Assembly: GCA_026929865.2 (NCBI GenBank)
Contig: CM049403.1
Location: 33,555,001 to 33,619,000 of the forward strand
DNA length: 64,000 nt
Source of the DNA: Hyperoplus lanceolatus
Lineage: Eukaryota; Chordata; Actinopteri; Uranoscopiformes; Ammodytidae
Direction of reading: 5' to 3'
The notes beneath the pieces were generated by a model. The model searched no databases and was not told the DNA's origin. It saw nothing but the letters and a program-made list of their open reading frames with translations. Below, piece after piece: positions 33,518-45,560 of the stretch. The position numbers and the translations under genes were made by a program. Numbering within the stretch: the first letter of the stretch is position 1; every line of letters starts with the position of its first letter.

Positions 33518-36489
33518 CTACAGCAGTGGCAGGTTTTCCAGAAACTCCTTTATTTCCCTTCCGTTCCTGCCTTGACCCTTAATTTTCTGAAGAGCTTTGA
33601 TGCTCTGCTTACGATAGAAGGATTGCTCCGGTATCTCTGCCGCCTTCATGTGATATTCTGTTGACTTGAAGCTATTCTCTAGAATGAAGAATAAATAATT
33701 TGCGTATTTGTGGTAAAGCATCTGTGTATCTGCGGGTTCCAGATCCATTCCCAGCAGGTCCTGGAACATCTGCTCAGCTCTAGCCTTGCCCCTTTGGCCC
33801 TGATCTTTCCTTGAATAGATATCTGCGAGATCTATTTTCTTCACTAGAGAAGAATCAGGGTAAAGAGAGATCACCTCTTCATGGAGACTGATTGCTCTTT
33901 GTAATGTGTTTTCATCTGGATGACTGTCACTCCAAATGATCCATTTGTAGAGATGTGCTGCACATCTCTTCAGATAACGCTCATCTGGATGGTCCTTCAG
34001 GGCCTCCTCTGCCAAGAATTTGGCCTCTTCTACAGATACATACTTTCTATAAACCCATATCAGTTCATTCATACCACTGTAGATGCTGACAGGATTTCTC
34101 AAAATCTTTTCGCCTAACTTACATACTTCATCTTTATCAATTCTCTCTTCTTTCTTGGCACGTAGGTGAAGATACTGAACAGCGAGGTACAAATCCTCTG
34201 GATCCTGTTCTTTGGCGATTCTCATTTTCTCCAGGATTTCATCCTCCAGCTTTATGTGGTCATACTTGAAATCATTCATTAACAATAAGACATAGCTGGA
34301 GTTCCACTCCACCATCTCCGGCTGCATCGCGATGGCTTTCTCAAAGTAATCTTCAGCTTGCAGCTGCTTGTCTGTGCTGAACTTCATCAGGGTCCAGGCT
34401 TTCTCAGCGTAGGTCTCTGCATGGAGCTCGTGCTGGGGTGGAGATGGGTATTTCTGCATCAGGGCGTCAACCTTTGACAGGTAATCCTGACTCTTTCCTT
34501 GGTCTCCCAGGAGATGGTGCAGCCAGGCCAGGTTCCCATAGTTCACCACTAACCACGGACCTTCATCTGCTTCTCTGATGTTGCAGAAAGCCTCTGCAGC
34601 CTTGGTGAAGAAGCTCTGGGCGTCTTCGGTGAAGCCCAGCTTGTACTGGATGTACCCCCTCAGGTTGTAGATGTGACCCAGCCAGCGGTTTCCCTCCTCT
34701 GTCCCGCTGTCCACGAGATCGTCCCTGAGACGGAAGAGTTTGGACGGTCCTGGGTTCAGATCCCAGGTGAAGTGGCACTCCAGGGCCTCCAGTTTGGACT
34801 CCAGTGTTGGTTGACTCTGAGCAGCACTGATGGAGAATGAAAACAACATCAGTAGGTTATCAGATTCATGTGGCAGCTACACAGTATTGAAGGGACAGCA
34901 AGTCAATAAAAAGGACATGATGGAAATAAAAAGTGGGGTTTTGTTAGAAGAAAGACAAAGACTGAAAAGAACATTTTTAAAGTTCTTTAAAAAAAAAGAC
35001 GCCTTACTGAGGAAACACATGACAGGTTCTTATTGCTGAAGTTTTTTTGTTTTTTGTTTTTGATAAGTTATTAAATCAAACATTACAGAGGGCAGTGTGT
35101 GACACGACTTTCAGAAAACAACTGATAAGTGGGGGTGCTCGTGGTGTAGTGCTCATTCCCCTCTCTGCCCCATTTCATCTTTGTCTCCCAGAAACTAATG
35201 ACCAAAAAAAAATCTTTAAAAATAAATAAGAAAAAGTCGGCTCTAAGGGAAGAGATGGTTATTCTATTAATTTAATCCTACAGATATATCAAATTCAGTA
35301 ACAGCAACTAGTGTTGTTTTTGTCAACGAAATGTATGACAAAATATCGTCGTCAACGAACCTTTAACACGTGACAGAAACGAGACGAGACTCAACAGCCT
35401 CGTTTGAGTTGGAGCCTTCTTGCTAAGACCTGCGCAATTATGACGCTCGTCTTGCTGAGTGCACAGACTTATGGTTAGACTTTTTGTCCGACTTGCACCT
35501 GTGGCTGGCTGCGGCTCGGTTGCATGAGACTTTGAAGTCCCGCGGGATCAAGACGGACACAGACACTGGAGCAAGTCGCTGCAGTTTTTCTTTTACGGGA
35601 CATATTTCTCTGTAATATAATGAATGCATTTAAATGCAGTGAGAGGAACGAAGCAGAAGAACTCTGTTGTCCAGCTACTGTATCTTTTTTTCCACAGACG
35701 AGGCTGAAATAGGCTATAGACTATACACAGTGCATGGGCAACTGAGGGCAGCCCCATTTCCAATAGTTTTTAAATAAACTCAATACACACTGTGCATGGA
35801 TGTGAACGTGACATGATCAGATAATTTCGGATTACCTCCCAGATGAACTGATTAAATTTTTAGGCTATTAATTATCTAGACCAAAAAAATGTATTTATTT
35901 TTTTGTATGTTAACTCACATTTGCATAATATGATGTTAATATCAAACACACAAACAAAATAATTTTTTTTTTTTTTTTTTTTAGGGGGCCCACCTGGCGG
36001 TCAGGGGCCCTAAGTGACCGCTTTTATGCCTCGGGCCGGCTCACTGGTCTGAACTCTTGACAGAGAAATAATTTGGATGCATGTTTTACTCTCCTGTATA
36101 GATTTATTTAAAAGTGAACACAAACTTGAGTCACATAGGATCTTGGTGAAGTGATATCTTTATACCATTAAGATTAAATCATAGGCTTATTTCCAGTGAT
36201 CTAAATGGTCTGGGAATTGTATTTTACATCTAGTCTCGCAAAGACAGACCAAAACTACAACAAGTAGTTTGATGTTAAACATCTTAATAAAGTTCATCAT
36301 ATCCATCTCTACAATAATAATAAGGGATCTTTTATTAGACCTTCTTTAACTTTATTTAGGCCGATCATATTTGTTATGTGAAGGGAAAAATACTAAACCT
36401 CCTTTATTGGGATTTGTAAATAATTTTTTATCACTTAAAAGTAGGTCTTCTAGTAAAATAACAAGAACGATTAAGATATGTGGGGAATG

Positions 36490-36544
<55 letters not shown>

Positions 36545-39500
36545 ACAACGTTTACTTTGCAAAAAGCATGTCTCGTCTTCTCCGAGTCCCTCGCTCCACC
36601 TTACGTGCGCTTCACCTTTGGCTTTGAAAATGCCCCTCGCTTTTAAAGTGTTTACTCGTCTTTGTGTTGTGTTCTGCTTCTAATCGGTTGTAGCATATAG
36701 CTCTTCTACAAATATGTTTCTATTAAGGCCAGGACACACCGGTCCAACTACCCGAAAATGGAGTCTGCCGTTTCAGGCAGCTCCAGTCTGCCCGTCGCGG
36801 CCAAAAAAGTGCCAAGAACACACAGAGCCGACTACTGACTTTCCGTACGCTCTGCGCTTGCGCGGGACGTAATGTCTCCATAACAGCAGGCGGCGCTAAT
36901 CTGTATTGTGGCCCAAAAAAATACGGAAGCCGGAAATGATGGGACAACTCTCTAGTCTAGACCATAAACATAGATAGAAATATGTATTTATATTTATGGA
37001 CCATAAAGAGCACCATTTTTAGCAGAGAGTGTCGAGCAGTCAACAATGGTTGATGCATGTGAGTGCTCGCTGAACGAAACAAACAAACTCATTAAAACAA
37101 TGGCTAACTGTTGTTAGCTGTTTGTGCTACCCGCCTCACTTCCGGGCTTCACTGATTCGCTAGCCCTCCACCAATCAAATTGCTCCAACTGAAAGACTGC
37201 CCGCCGACATGTTCAATCGGCTCATAAGAAGCCCGACGACATCTACGACGACCGACGTCACGGCACACACCAAACAGATTCGTGTTCCCGCCCCTTACAG
37301 ACTCTCCGACGGCGATTATCGGGCGATTATTGTCCTGGCCTTTAGGCCTTCAAAATAAAACTAGAAAACGAACTGCATCCGTAACAAAGACGCTACTTCC
37401 TACGGAACATGCAAGTCGAGCCGACTCGGAGCTGTCCGGCTGCAGTCAGGCTTTTTCGTCACTCCCCCGACTGCACTCGGCTACTCTCGTCTACTTTCCA
37501 GACGAGCCGAAACTGGGGTTGAACGAGCATAATGTAAATGGTGGTCATGTGACGAAGACTATAATCAAATATAATGCTTTATTGTTGACGAATACAAACG
37601 GGACTAAATGTAGTTTACAAAAACAAAAACTCTGCTAAAATATCTCTTCATGTTTCTTGACAAAAATGAGAGGACACGAAATGTTATAAGGCTGTTTTGT
37701 CTCGCCATTATTATTATTTTGCAATATTTCTGTTTCCTGAGTCTCGGGGCTGCAAACAGGCTACGGCTTCAGATTAAAAGCATTTCACTGGTTTAACATG
37801 AGCATTTAACTAGACAAACGTGAGTTGGCTTTTATTCTGAAATAGCAGGAAGTTAGCAGGCGACGTTACTTGCTCAATTCCCACAAGCGACAAATCTAGC
37901 TTCTTTTTCTGGTGTGATTGGTGACTTTTTCGCCAAAGCAAGTATCGCTCTTCACTCTTCTCAACGAGCATCGGGAGCCTCCGTGGCCCCACCCCCACCC
38001 CAAAGCACTGACAGGCGGCCGGGTCCTCACGCAGCAGTCCCTCCTAGCTGCAGACAGAGCAGGATACACACACCTCTCCACTCTGATGCGCCGTTAGCAT
38101 CCCTATTAGCAGTTGTAGCAGCAGCCCCCCTCCCCCCTCTTCTACAGTCTATAAGAGTAGTGCAATTCAAAATGATATGCAGTGCTTATTCAAACTATGA
38201 GCATGTATGATTACTGCTAGACTTAACATTATCACATCGGTGTTGTATGCGATTGTCACGTTCATAACACTAGAACCTCACCAATTCAAATATTACTGTA
38301 TAAAACCCCTGTCTACAAATATGCAAATTAGGCGATGACGTCATCTGGCGACTTCTAGGCCTTTCACACCGCCGCAAAATCGGAGCTAGTTCCGGGCTAG
38401 TTCGGAGTTAGAGCCAGTGTTTTGGTTTCACACCGCCAGAGAGCCTGCTCCGGGCCGTAAAAACCGGTTCAACTCAAACCCCAGGATTGAGCTGGGCTTG
38501 AGGTAAGAACTGCTTGCGCCAGCGGCCGGGGGAGGGATTATCCTGACATGACGTTGCTCTCTTGCCGGCTCCACGGCTGTCTCCGGTCGATGTGAAACCA
38601 ACCGGTTCATAACTGGGATAAGGCTGGAACCAGTTTAGAACTGGCCCCAGCACCAGCCCGGAACTGACTCATGGTTCTTTTTGGTGTGAAAGGCCTAGCT
38701 ACTTTTATAGGACAGCTACTTTACTTACTGAAGAGTTGGCAACACACAGCTGCAGCAGCTGTGGTGGGTTAACTTTAACGACTACTTAAGAAACAAAGTT
38801 AAGTGGCACAAAAAAAGGGAGCGATGTTTTTTTGGTATGTGTGACAACCAGTCTTAAAGGTCCTATATTATGCTAAATGCACTTTTTAAATGTGTTCTAA
38901 CATATCCATGGGTCCACGGTGTGCCTAGAGACTGCCAAAATATTTTTAAAAATAACACTCTCCTTTTCTCACTCTCCCCCTTTCTGAAACCACCACCCCT
39001 CCCCCACCCAATATACTCCAGTCAGAATTCTCCCCTTTTCTGACCTCACAAACTGGAAAGCCAGAAGCTTCCACTGTGCAGCCCACACCCCTATTTCTTA
39101 TTGGTCCACGGCCCTGACAGACAGAGGGCGAGGCATATCTGGCTTCGCTTCCGGACAGGGGGCAGGGGGAACTCAAAGATTGCATATTTACGAGGGGAGC
39201 TGCAACTCTTTTTAAAAAATAGGCCAATGTGAGATTAGCTGAACATCAGCATAGTACAATAAATTATCTGAAAGTTTTTTTCAGCAAACAATTAAAGAAA
39301 AACGTATTAGGGACCACTAAGACCATATAATATGGTGTATAATAGAACCGAAAAGTGTATAATATGGGAGCTTTAAAATAACACATCCAGAAGTTTACAG
39401 TTGTTGCTTGGCATTTGGTTCAGTAGTTGGCATAAATCAGTAGCCTATCTGTTTGTTATGTTCTGTCAACGAATTCCGCTGTATGCAGTCTGTGCTTCCA

Positions 39501-40319
39501 ATCGCATGGTTCAAACCATTTGTGTTATATCTTGTAATACAAAATCTGACTTCAGTTTACAAGCAATACAAGTCATACACAAACATTTTATTTGCACTTT
39601 GTTATTGTGTTATTGTAGCTCTAGCACTCAAGCACCTTGTTTCTCTTAATTAAACTTGAATGTAATGACATTTTTTTCTGGCATTGTCATTTGAAGCTAT
39701 TTTATTTAGGCCTATTTATTTTATATAAATGTATGTCATTAGACAGGAGATTTTGAAACACAAAGAGAAGCTGTCTGAGTTCCACCAGACTGCTGTTCAG
39801 GTTGAGGAATCCGGCATTCTTACATGTTTGGTAGCTCAAATAAATATGATGTAAATTCAATCAGAGCGTCTTCCGTGTCTGGAATTGCATGTATTCTTGA
39901 GTCTATAAGGTAAAAATAATATAATGAGAGAAGACAACCTTGTTTGACTTGTGAAATGGGGGACTTAAATACCATTTTGATTTTGTCTGTACTATACTAG
40001 GTACTTGTACTATATTAACTGGGTTAAAAATAATTGCATTACTAAAAATACTACAATACAAATGTCATTGACTAAGACTAGACTTAAATGTCATCAGTTT
40101 TTGTTGACTAAGACTAGACGAAAGTAGTCACAGATAATTTTGACCAAGAGAAGACTAAAATGCTCAAGACTTTTAGTTCGTCTGAAACTTGACTCGACTA
40201 AAAAGAGTTTAAACGTGACTAAGACTAATAAAAACTAAAATGACAGTTTGACACAAAGACTAAAACTAAACTTAAAACAGGCCGCCAAAAACAACACTAA
40301 CAGCAACTTACCTCATCAT
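33518..40319 (-). CDS. ifit: IFIT-like protein, copy 4 (two exons)
   Basis: Exon 1 coding is 40319-40312 (ATGATGAG, donor GTAAGT). Exon 2 is 34826-33518 (acceptor CTCCATCAG). The 438-aa product starts MMSAAQSQPTLESKLEALE and ends EFLENLPLL. CHFTWDL lies at residues 20-26. TPR-like repeats lie at about 52-85 and 97-130, then near 140-175, with further helical pairs to about 410. Length fits fish IFITs, and human IFIT1 is a little longer. Within the near-identical N-terminal half it differs slightly from the others (for example DLNPGPSK and FSTDKQLQAED). Its C-terminal half is distinct, with SRKDQGQRGKARAEQMFQ carrying extra residues. The intron is 5.5 kb because of a 4,991-bp hAT insert next to the donor. 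The product is expected to be a cytosolic antiviral effector induced by interferon. Confidence 0.9.
35130..35205 (+). mobile_element. Degraded SINE fragment in the copy 4 intron
   Basis: GGTGCTCGTGGTGTAGTGCT and CTCTCTGCCCCATTTCATC match the fragment at 20320-20420 in copy 2, in the same intron position. Confidence 0.55.
36491..36542. repeat. (TA)n microsatellite
   Basis: A TA run of about 52 bp inside the 35309-40299 hAT element. Confidence 0.95.
36724..37344. mobile_element. TIR element (AAGGCCAGGACA ends)
   Basis: The left end AAGGCCAGGACACACC and the right end TGTCCTGGCCTT are inverted repeats enclosing about 620 bp of moderately GC-rich DNA. No coding region is supported. It is nested in the hAT element. 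Confidence 0.65.
37860..38260. repeat. Dispersed repeat shared with 1970-2280
   Basis: Shared phrases include GCGACAAATCTAGCT, GCACTGACAGGCGGC, GTGCAATTCAAAATG and GCATGTATGATTACTGCTAG. Both copies lie inside larger DNA transposons (copy A and the hAT). The repeat family is not recognised. Confidence 0.55.
38355..38697. mobile_element. MITE (GGCCTTTCACACC ends)
   Basis: Inverted ends TAGGCCTTTCACACCG and TGGTGTGAAAGGCCTA enclose 343 bp. CTA at both borders would be a 3-bp duplication as in PIF/Harbinger elements, and the flanks would join as ACTTCTAGCTACTTTT. Confidence 0.75.
38858..39372. mobile_element. piggyBac-type MITE (AGGTCCTATATTATGC ends)
   Basis: TTAA borders (38854-38857 and 39373-39376) flank ends AGGTCCTATATTATGC and ATAATATGGGAGCT, which are imperfect inverted repeats. 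It is nested in the hAT element. The internal reading frames look incidental. Confidence 0.75.
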
Positions 40320-40433
40320 CAAGCTGTTTTCTTGAGCCAGTAGTTTTCTGAATATGAGTCCTGTTGATTTCTGCTCTTGATGCTCCTTTGGGATCACCGG
40401 CACAATATAAGTCCTGTCCCACTTCTGCTTCGC

Positions 40434-40441
40434 TTTAAATA
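40434..40441 (-). promoter_or_regulatory. TATA-like box, copy 4
   Basis: TATTTAAA on the minus strand, 115 bp upstream of the ATG, is in the same setting as in copies 2 and 5. Confidence 0.5.
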
Positions 40442-40692
40442 AGGTGATGTGGTTGAGCAGGTTTTTGAAATATCCATAATGAAACTTAAAATATGTGATG
40501 AATCAAGATATAAATAGCACAAGAACATTTCTGGGAGGGGCATAGGATTCTCTTTGTTATAAATGTTTTATTTTAGGCGAACATTCACCATCACTAAATT
40601 AAAGAAATTAACAGAAAACTGTTCCTGGTGAGTGTTTAGCAATGTGAACAGATTTGTGTGATAATCTGCCTTTAGTTCAGTCTTTCCTTGAC

Positions 40693-40702
40693 TTTCGTTT
40701 CC
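40693..40702 (-). promoter_or_regulatory. IRF-like site GGAAACGAAA, copy 4
   Basis: The minus strand reads GGAAACGAAAG, fitting the IRF core AANNGAAA, about 250 bp upstream of the TATA-like box. It is conserved at 53046-53055 in copy 5. A weaker GAAACTGGAAA lies at 40858-40868. Confidence 0.45.
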
Positions 40703-41989
40703 TACAAAAGGAAACCTACAGCCACAAACCTGTGGGCACATACCTATCAAGCTCACAACACTCCTCATGTTGTTATGCTTTGCTTACCACTTGATAAACC
40801 TGTTGATAATTCCCGATCCAGCCACTCCCTTCTGCCCCGATAGCGTTCACAGGAACTGAAACTGGAAAAGACATGTTTCACCTGTTCACCTGTGCACTGA
40901 ATATACTGTATCCTTAGACAGTTGTATGAGTTTAGTGCACATTCATGCTCACTTAACCCTTAGGTGCTCTTGGGGACGTTTTGGTCCTTTCGCACTTTTT
41001 TTACGCTCTTTTTTGTGGATAACTTTGGCTGTGCTTATGTTAACTGAAATATTTTTGGCCAGGGATTTTTTTTTTTCCAAATATTTTGTGAATTTCTACT
41101 CAGCAACTTTGTACCATCTATTATAAAGGCTGTACACTTTTTTGTTCCTCTCAGCTCCCTAAGGACGTTTTTGTCCCCTATTGACTCCCATTCAAAATGG
41201 CCTTTTTTCACCAATTTGACCCTGCTGTCATTACAGCATAAAATATTTTTTTCAATGATTTTATGCTTTCATCCTAGACACAAAGCATGAAAATTTATCA
41301 TTTTCAACACCATCAAAATTTTGAGCCATTTCCCTATATTTGGCATAGGGTTGAATTACAAGCAATTTTCCACTTTGTCTGTCCTGCCCCCCACAGTGCA
41401 ATAGAAAAAAAAATTCAACCTAAATGGTGTGAGTGTGATGGAAGGGATGTTAGTGTGTGGTGCATATGTGTGTATTGAGAAAATATAGTGTGTGTGTTTG
41501 TGTACACACAGCCAAACTTTACAAACTCAAATGTGTATGGAAAAAATGGCCCAATTTAAACTTTATTTTTTCAAACCATAGCCATGATGACAAACACATG
41601 TAAATGTGATGATATTTGGCAATAATCTAACACTTAAGACAGCAAAATTGCTTTTTTAGCCCTATCTAGCTCAATCAATTATTTTCTCCAGTTTTTTTTG
41701 AGGATGAAATATGCTCCCTAAAACATTTTTGTACTTTTTTGTAATTTTTTAGAGTTGCAGGCCTAAACATAAGAAATATGAGAAATTAATGGAAAGTGTG
41801 GATCCATATGGATACCTTAGGGTTGTGTCTGTGTGTGTGTTGTGAAATTACTGTGTGTGTATGTGTGTGTGTCTTTGTGCGCATGCATATGTGTGCAGCT
41901 GTAATGTGCAATTTGTGGGTTTTCAGGTGGCTGCAGGTTTACTTTGTTACTTTGTTGACATCATCAAAGAAACTGGAATTAAAAGGTCA

Positions 41990-44680
41990 AAAGCAACTAA
42001 CAATGAATTAATATTTGATATGTATGTAACGAGGTCAAGTGGGATAAAAGGTTTTAAAAAAAAAAGTAGAAAAAAATATTACTGTATAATGTGTTTAGGG
42101 CAGTTTATATGGAGGTCATGAGAGGGAGTATTTATTTGTATCTGTGACTGCACAAATACTAAACATGTATCAAAAGCAGTTTTATTGCAAATCATTAACA
42201 TATCCTAGAGTCTAATTATCCCACTCAAAAAAATCCACTTTGCATCTATTATATGAGAAATTTTTCAATTATTGTGTTTTTTTTAAATAAAAATGGCTCA
42301 CGTCATCACATAAGCATGCATGTAAAGGGTTAAAAACAATTACAAATTAATGAATATTTGATATGTATGTGAAGAGGTCAAGTGGGATAAAAGGTTTGTA
42401 AAAAAAAGTAGAAAAAAATATTAATGTATAATGTTTTTATGGCAGTTTATAGGGAGAGGACGTTTTTCTCCTCTAAGGTCATGAGAGGGAGTATTTATTT
42501 GCATCTGTGACTGCACAAATACTAAACATATATCAAAAGCAGTTTTATTGCAAATCATTAACATATCCTAGAGTCTAATTATCCCACTCAAAAAAATTCA
42601 CTTTGCATCTATTATACGAGAAATGTTTCAATTATTGTGTTTTTTTTAATATAAATGGCTCACGTCATCACATAAACTTGCATGTAAAGGGTTAAAAGCA
42701 ATTACAAATGAATGAATATTTGATATGTATGTGAAGAGGTCAAGTGGGATAAAAGGTTTTAAAAAAAAAAGTAGAAAAAAATATTACTGTATAATGTGTT
42801 TAGGGCAGTTTATAGGGAGGTCATGAGAGGGAGTATTTATTTGTATCTGTGACTGCACAAATACTAAACATGTATCAAAAGCAGTTTTATTGCAAATCAT
42901 TAACATATCCTAGAGTCTAATTATCCCACTCAAAAAAATCCACTTTGCATCTATTATATGAGAAATTTTTCAATTATTGTGTTTTTTTTAAATAAAAATG
43001 GCTCACGTCATCACATAATCATGCATGTAAAGGGTTAAAAACAATTACAAATTAATGAATATTTGATATGTATGTGAAGAGGTCAAGTGGGATAAAAGGT
43101 TTGTAAAAAAAAAGTAGAAAAAAATATTAATGTAGGGGAAGGTGGGGTGATTTGTGCATTTTGGAAGTTGCAAAACCCCTTGTTTCTAGAAAACCGTGGA
43201 AGAAATTGGAAATGTGACCACATATTTAAGAAGAGCCATCCATTTGACTCATCCTGTAAAGAAGGGAGACACAAGGAATAAGATATAAGCACATTTAAGC
43301 TCAAAAAACTGTGTTTTGCCTTTCAAAGTAAAATTTCCATGATCAAGGTTTTTTGATTATTGTGTCTGAACAATTATAGACACGTTTGAAAACATTTGAC
43401 ACATGTTTTAGTGCTTTGGTATGCTATACTTTGAGTCTATATAGTTAGCACAATGTCAACCCTAAATTGCTGCATCATGCCTATTATCCAAAATTCTGGG
43501 GATGGGGTGATTTGTGCGCAAGGGCCTGGGTGAGTTATAAGTAAGTAAGTAAGTAAAATGTATTTATAAAAGCACATTTATGACAGTTTGCACTGTCCAA
43601 AGTGCTGTACATAGTGCATTCAGTAGGTAAACAATGAAGGTAAAATAACAATAACCAAAATAAAAGACGTAAAGCCCATACATCCACATAAACACAGATA
43701 GTAGTGCAGAGGTAAGTAAGTAGTGCAGAGGTTAATGGGGAGGAAACACCAGGGTGTACATATGGGTTTTGAGCCTTGATTTAAAGGCAGAAATGTAGGG
43801 GGAATCACATTTGTCAGGTGGCAGTTGGTTCCACAAGCACGGAGCAACTAGTGCAAAGTACATTTCTGAGAGTTGTGCCAGTGGCATGGCTGTATACGCT
43901 GGTCACCAAAAGAAAGTGATTGTCTACAGTAGCTCAGAAGAGAGTGACATCTCAATTCCACTTAACGACACCACTGATGAGAGTTCAGATGGCCAGAAAG
44001 ATGATGATGGTGACTTTGTCATTGTGACACAATGACGCACAAATCACCCCACTACGTGGGGTGATTTGTGCGACAAGACAACTTTTTTTCCGAAAGCTAT
44101 ATTTCTTAAACAGTTTATTCCAGATCCAAAGTTTTTATTGCCAGGGATGCACAACATCCTGAAATATATGTACATATTTGAGTTGGAGACATAACTGTCA
44201 AGGCCTCACTTTAAAATAACTTTGAGTAAAAAGTTGCACAAATCACCCCACCTTCCCCTATAATGTTTTTACGGCAGTTTATAGGGAGAGGACGTTTTTC
44301 TCCTCTAAGGTCATGAGAGGGAGTATTTATTTGCATGTGTGACTGCACAAATGCTAAACATATATCAAAAGCAGTTTTATTGCAAATCATTAACATATCC
44401 TAGAGTCTAATTATCCCACTCAGAAAAATTCACTTTGCATCTATTATACGAGAAATTTTTCAATTATTGTGTTTTTTTTTAATATAAATGGCTCACGTCA
44501 TCACATAAACTTGCATGTAAAGGGTTAAAAGCAATTACAAATGAATGAATATTTGATATGTATGTGAAGAGGTCAAGTGGGATAAAAGGTTTGTAAAAAA
44601 AAAAGTAGAAAGAAATATTACTGTATAATGTTTTTACGGCAGTTTATAGGGAGAGGACGTTTTTGTCCTCTAAGGTAACC
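41990..44680. repeat. Tandem array with alternating 343- and 362-bp units
   Basis: The marker TTTGATATGTATGT recurs at about 42017, 42360, 42722, 43066 and 44555. After subtracting the nested 1,124-bp element and its TA duplicate, the spacings are about 343, 362, 344 and 363. One unit type contains GGGAGAGGACGTTTTTCTCC and the other lacks it, giving a dimeric higher-order unit of about 705 bp. Each unit also holds CATATCCTAGAGTCTAATTA. Confidence 0.85.
43135..44258 (+). mobile_element. TA-flanked pogo/Tc1-like element
   Basis: Ends GGGGAAGGTGGGGTGATT and AATCACCCCACCTTCCCC are exact inverted repeats, bordered by TA on each side. A neighbouring array unit at 42415-42440 has the empty site (ATTAATGTATAATG). 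A plus-strand frame inside ends SSEESDISIPLNDTTDESSD then GDFVIVTQ, resembling the acidic C-terminal tail of pogo-like transposases. The catalytic core is absent. A retroposon-like tail (43540-43850, AGTGCTGTACATAGTGC) is nested within. Confidence 0.8.
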
Positions 44681-44716
44681 AAGGCGTAGTAAAAGTTAAG
44701 GATACCCAAGGGTTAA

Positions 44717-45560
44717 GAGTTCAAAAAATATATATATTTAAATCTACTCTGACGAAATCACATGTCAAGATCAATTTGAAATATTTTCATTTTCCCCATC
44801 AAACTGTCAAGTAGGTTGATGCCTCCAAATCAAGAGACCTTTTCATCTGTTGTGAAATCCTGGATATCATGAATTTCCTTTAACTTGATAAAACTGATAT
44901 TCTGGTCATTGGACCTGCTCCACACAGACGCCATTTTGATCAACTTACATTAAATCTGGCTTTAGTTCAGTCTTGTCTTGTCTTTTGTTTCCTACAAAGG
45001 GAAACCTACAGCCACATACCTGTGGGCACATACCTATCAAGCTCATAATACTCCTCATGTTGTTATGCTTTGCTTACCACTTGATAAACCTGTTGATAAT
45101 TCCCGATCCAGCCACTCCCTTCTGCCCCGATAGCGTTCACAGGAACTGAAACTGGAAAAGACATGTTTCACCTGTTCACCTGTGCACTGAATATACTGTA
45201 TCCTTAAACAGTTGTATGAGTTTAGTGCACATTCATGCTCACTTAAGAGTTCAAAAAATATATATATTTAAATCTACTCTGACGAAATCACATGTCAAGA
45301 TCAATTTGAAATATTTTCATTTTCCCCATCAAACTGTCAAGTAGGTTGATGCCTCCAAATCAAGAGACCTTTTCATCTGTTGTGAAATCCTGGATATCAT
45401 GAATTTCCTTTAACTTGATAAAACTGATATTCTGGTCATTGGACCTGCTCCACACAGACACCATTTTGATCAACTTACATTAAATCTGGCTTTAGTTCAG
45501 TCTTGTCTTGACTTTAGTTTCCTACAAAAGGAAACCTACAGCCACAGCTTCGCTTTAAAT
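44717..45560. repeat. Tandemly duplicated IFIT upstream block
   Basis: The sequence from AGAGTTCAAAAAATATAT (44715) through ATTCATGCTCACTTAAG recurs from 45245, and the proximal half also matches 40690-40956. The unit is about 530 bp and carries CTTTTGTTTCCTACAAAGG and GGAACTGAAACTGG, so IRF-like sites are multiplied. Copy 5 shows a related arrangement at 53030-53640. Confidence 0.7.

Larger units (their letters stand above)
35309..40299. mobile_element. 4,991-bp hAT element next to the copy 4 donor
   Basis: Ends TAGTGTTGTTTTTG and the inverted CAAAAACAACACTA are flanked by exact 8-bp duplicates ACAGCAAC (35301-35308 and 40300-40307). Copy 5 has the same site empty (AGAAACAGCAACTTACC). The right duplicate overlaps the first bases of the intron but leaves the exon 1 donor intact. 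No transposase was recognised. At least three MITEs and a TA microsatellite are nested inside, so the element is not young. Confidence 0.9.
40957..44712. mobile_element. piggyBac-like element with internal tandem array
   Basis: TTAA borders (40953-40956 and 44713-44716) flank ends CCCTTAGGTGCTC and, in complement, CCCTTGGGTATCC. CCCT-type ends plus TTAA fit piggyBac. The duplicated upstream block at 45232-45255 gives the empty site (GCTCACTTAAGAGTTC). The body carries GGGACGTTTT-type phrases near both ends, a 343/362-bp tandem array and a nested pogo-like element. No piggyBac transposase is visible. Confidence 0.8.

Noticed and set aside
34563-34778. Minus-strand frames with RRRPELLHQGCRGFLQHQRSR
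   Set aside because: This is the +1 frame of the conserved IFIT N-terminal half, repeated in every copy. It is not a separate gene.
36724-37344. CpG-rich stretch as a host promoter
   Set aside because: The stretch is bounded by inverted repeats, so it is a transposable element rather than a gene promoter.
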